The notes below the pieces were generated by a model, which saw only the letters and a program-made list of their open reading frames with translations, ran no database searches and was not told the origin of the DNA. From NCBI RefSeq assembly GCF_026914185.1, contig NC_070558.1, positions 6,581,501-6,645,500 of the forward strand: a stretch of 64,000 bases of DNA, given 5' to 3'. A program made the position numbers and the translations under genes. Below, piece by piece: positions 63,401 to 64,000 of this stretch; positions within the stretch are counted from its first letter, which is position 1; the number at the start of each line of letters is the position of its first letter. The DNA is from Puccinia triticina (Eukaryota > Basidiomycota > Pucciniomycetes > Pucciniales > Pucciniaceae).

Positions 63401-64000
63401 GGTAAGGTTTCTGGACTGTCAATTCCAGTTTCATGTCATGACCTTTAATATTACCAATAGGTTCTTCTGTAGTGCAGAAGGCTTCTTTGTGCTTGAAACA
63501 AGCCTTCAACACGTCAAACTGTTGGCTCTCAGTTAATATATCACTGATTGCTGCTTGGGACAGGTATTCAGATTTAAAGGAGTCAAGATCATTCTGGTAT
63601 TCCACATTATTAGTGGTAAGTACATCAGGGAGCTTGATATTGATGTTGCAGATTTGGAATTTCCTTTTCCAATCACCTCCAATAGTATAGAACCTGTCTT
63701 TGCTTTGGAATATGTCTATTCCATACATGCAAAAGGTATCATTACCTAAGATTAAGTAATTACATACAGCGTCTTGTAGTACTACGAATTCAACAGTTAG
63801 CCTCAGAGATCCCTTGGAATGCGGGAAAATTAGAGGCATGACCACTACTCCTACAGGCTTCATGGAGGAATTGCAGCTGCTGAATTTAGCTCTGGGCATG
63901 GGCAATAAGTGCTCTCCCCAATCTGGGTAGCACTCATCCAGAAAGTTCTTGCTGACACAAGAACAGAAGGCCCCTATGTCCAGCAAAGCTTTCAGCTCCT
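60480..64000 (-). CDS. Ty3/gypsy chromovirus Pol polyprotein, partial (runs off the right edge)
   Basis: One uninterrupted frame of at least 1168 codons, ending at 60480. In order: aspartic protease start [12 protein letters not shown] (canonical D-S/T-G is D-I-G here); reverse transcriptase with [19 protein letters not shown]-like [22 protein letters not shown] and [10 protein letters not shown]; RNase H with [27 protein letters not shown] and VVSDCTAV; integrase zinc finger ([12 protein letters not shown]) and catalytic triad in [17 protein letters not shown] and [11 protein letters not shown]; and a C-terminal chromodomain, YLVRYK then DEWLPE. This order (PR-RT-RH-IN-chromodomain) defines chromoviruses, whose chromodomain directs integration into marked chromatin. 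The frame has no stops, and the LTR next to it is complete, so the copy is young. Gag and the 5' LTR lie beyond 64000. Confidence 0.95.
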   Translation of the reverse strand, partial: ELKALLDIGAFCSCVSKNFLDECYPDWGEHLLPMPRAKFSSCNSSMKPVGVVVMPLIFPHSKGSLRLTVEFVVLQDAVCNYLILGNDTFCMYGIDIFQSKDRFYTIGGDWKRKFQICNINIKLPDVLTTNNVEYQNDLDSFKSEYLSQAAISDILTESQQFDVLKACFKHKEAFCTTEEPIGNIKGHDMKLELTVQKPYPPQLRRPPYPSSPKSREALETHIKELQELGVLRKVGHNEQVEVTTPVIIAWHNEKSRMVGDFRALNNYTRPDYYPIPRIDHSLHNLSKAKYITTMDVLKGFHQIPIDPESRQFLRIICHLGIFEYLRMPFGIKNAPSHFQRMMDSIFGSFIRQNWMMVYIDDIIIYSDDWDTHLEKINLVLSTAIKSGLKMSIKKCNFGYGELIALGRVVSGLTLATDQNKVAAVMCKSMPQNKTELMSFLGFCSYYRQHVPQFAHVSKSLYAICGNDAIFEMTYERVQDYEELKRLLTSAPVLAQPDYTKPFILYIDACLDGLGAALHQEFIIEDKPVEKPILFISRQIKSTERRYGASQMEFLALVWALEKLHYYLEGSNFVVVSDCTAVRTLMNMKTPNRHMLRWQIAIQLYRGHMTIVHKAGAKHKNADGLSRWALPNTPENPAYDPEDEDIFPILGIHVCDLDEAFYEMVQRSYDENCELLKLVEILGNNSSPPELIASLPDSLAQHYKLGKFTLLDGLLYFRHRHSSVLVLSDKDQIRNILQECHDNVNSGHFSEERTVERIKQTAWWIDWKAQVHDYIQSCDVCQKGNKQTGKRFGLLQKIQEPTEKWEIINMDFVTGLPPGGPYSFNSVLVVVDRFSKRARFIPNHKDDTAMEVALLFWNRIMADVGIPKIIISDRDPKFTSEFWRNLHDMLGTKLAFSTAYHPQTDGLAERMIQTLEDMLRRFCSFGFEFKNHDGYTHDWVSLLPALEIAYNSSKHSSTKEAPYVLERGWIPRMPKDTLNDKLPHLHPTALDFKKMLDSTQKHARKCVDDAVEYNKGRWDKSHKEPEFKVGQKILLSTINFNNLGGSKKLKPPFIGPFTIKQLHGKNAVEVILTEELSRKHPVFPVSLVKPYSARSEKCPGPVAPVPLIETPPSGQLKVQKILKDKKERIQGKDICLYLVRYKHQSADKDEWLPENNIPDGAIHLRNYRVSKRN

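Overview
The window is eukaryotic and looks like a piece of a large, repeat-rich rust-fungus (Pucciniales, probably Puccinia-like) genome. The evidence is short GT-AG introns (58-100 nt where I could fix both ends), conserved fungal housekeeping genes spaced far apart, and a mobile-element load of chromoviral Ty3/gypsy, MULE, hAT, mariner-like and TTA-target elements. A degenerate gene family that I recall only from rusts points the same way. The assignment is from recognition, not from a database search.

Host genes I can model: a thaumatin-like secreted protein (6829-8293 +, nine exons, one GC-AG intron); a small secreted cysteine-rich protein whose frame is shifted at its first splice junction (9690-10341 +); dCMP deaminase with an N-terminal P-loop domain (10922-12399 +); the casein kinase 2 regulatory subunit (29714-30921 -, five exons); and the TRAPP II subunit Trs130/TRAPPC10 (38779-44396 -). 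Broken or partial host genes: the 3' end of a phosphatidylinositol 4-kinase (31935-32354 +), a fragment resembling IQ calmodulin-binding proteins (15990-16822 -), a rust-specific family member (26495-28809 -) and an unrecognised spliced remnant near 5.2-5.6 kb. Three tandem 210-bp units at 12.6-13.2 kb each carry a tRNA-like sequence.

Mobile layout, left to right: solo gypsy LTR with 5-bp target duplication (1712-2804); hAT-like element with 8-bp duplication and GGGTACCC subterminal palindromes (3331-4013); a 5-kb inverted-repeat structure with a nested solo LTR (about 13.9-18.9 kb); a 648-bp TIR element with 9-bp duplication (19420-20067) next to a MULE-OTU pseudogene (20078-22726); a 28-bp hairpin satellite (23547-24383); an internally deleted gag element (24679-25935); a nested hAT-like mosaic (34435-37259); mariner-like and TTA-target MITEs (37.7 kb, 45.0-47.6 kb); a 6.5-kb DNA transposon (49701-56205); a 33-bp minisatellite (57.9-58.7 kb); and the 3' part of a chromodomain gypsy element with its LTR (58910-64000, running off the window).

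The most interesting object is the 6.5-kb transposon. It has imperfect terminal inverted repeats, an exact 9-bp duplication GGATCAAGC, and two convergent genes whose stop codons are four bases apart: a decayed RecQ-like SF2 helicase on + and a nearly intact five-exon DUF6589-type protein on -. The 648-bp element 30 kb away has nearly the same terminal sequence and also an exact 9-bp duplication, which suggests a non-autonomous relative. DUF6589 is therefore a candidate transposase. The known Academ lineage that pairs a transposase with a helicase (AcademH) is the precedent I would test first.
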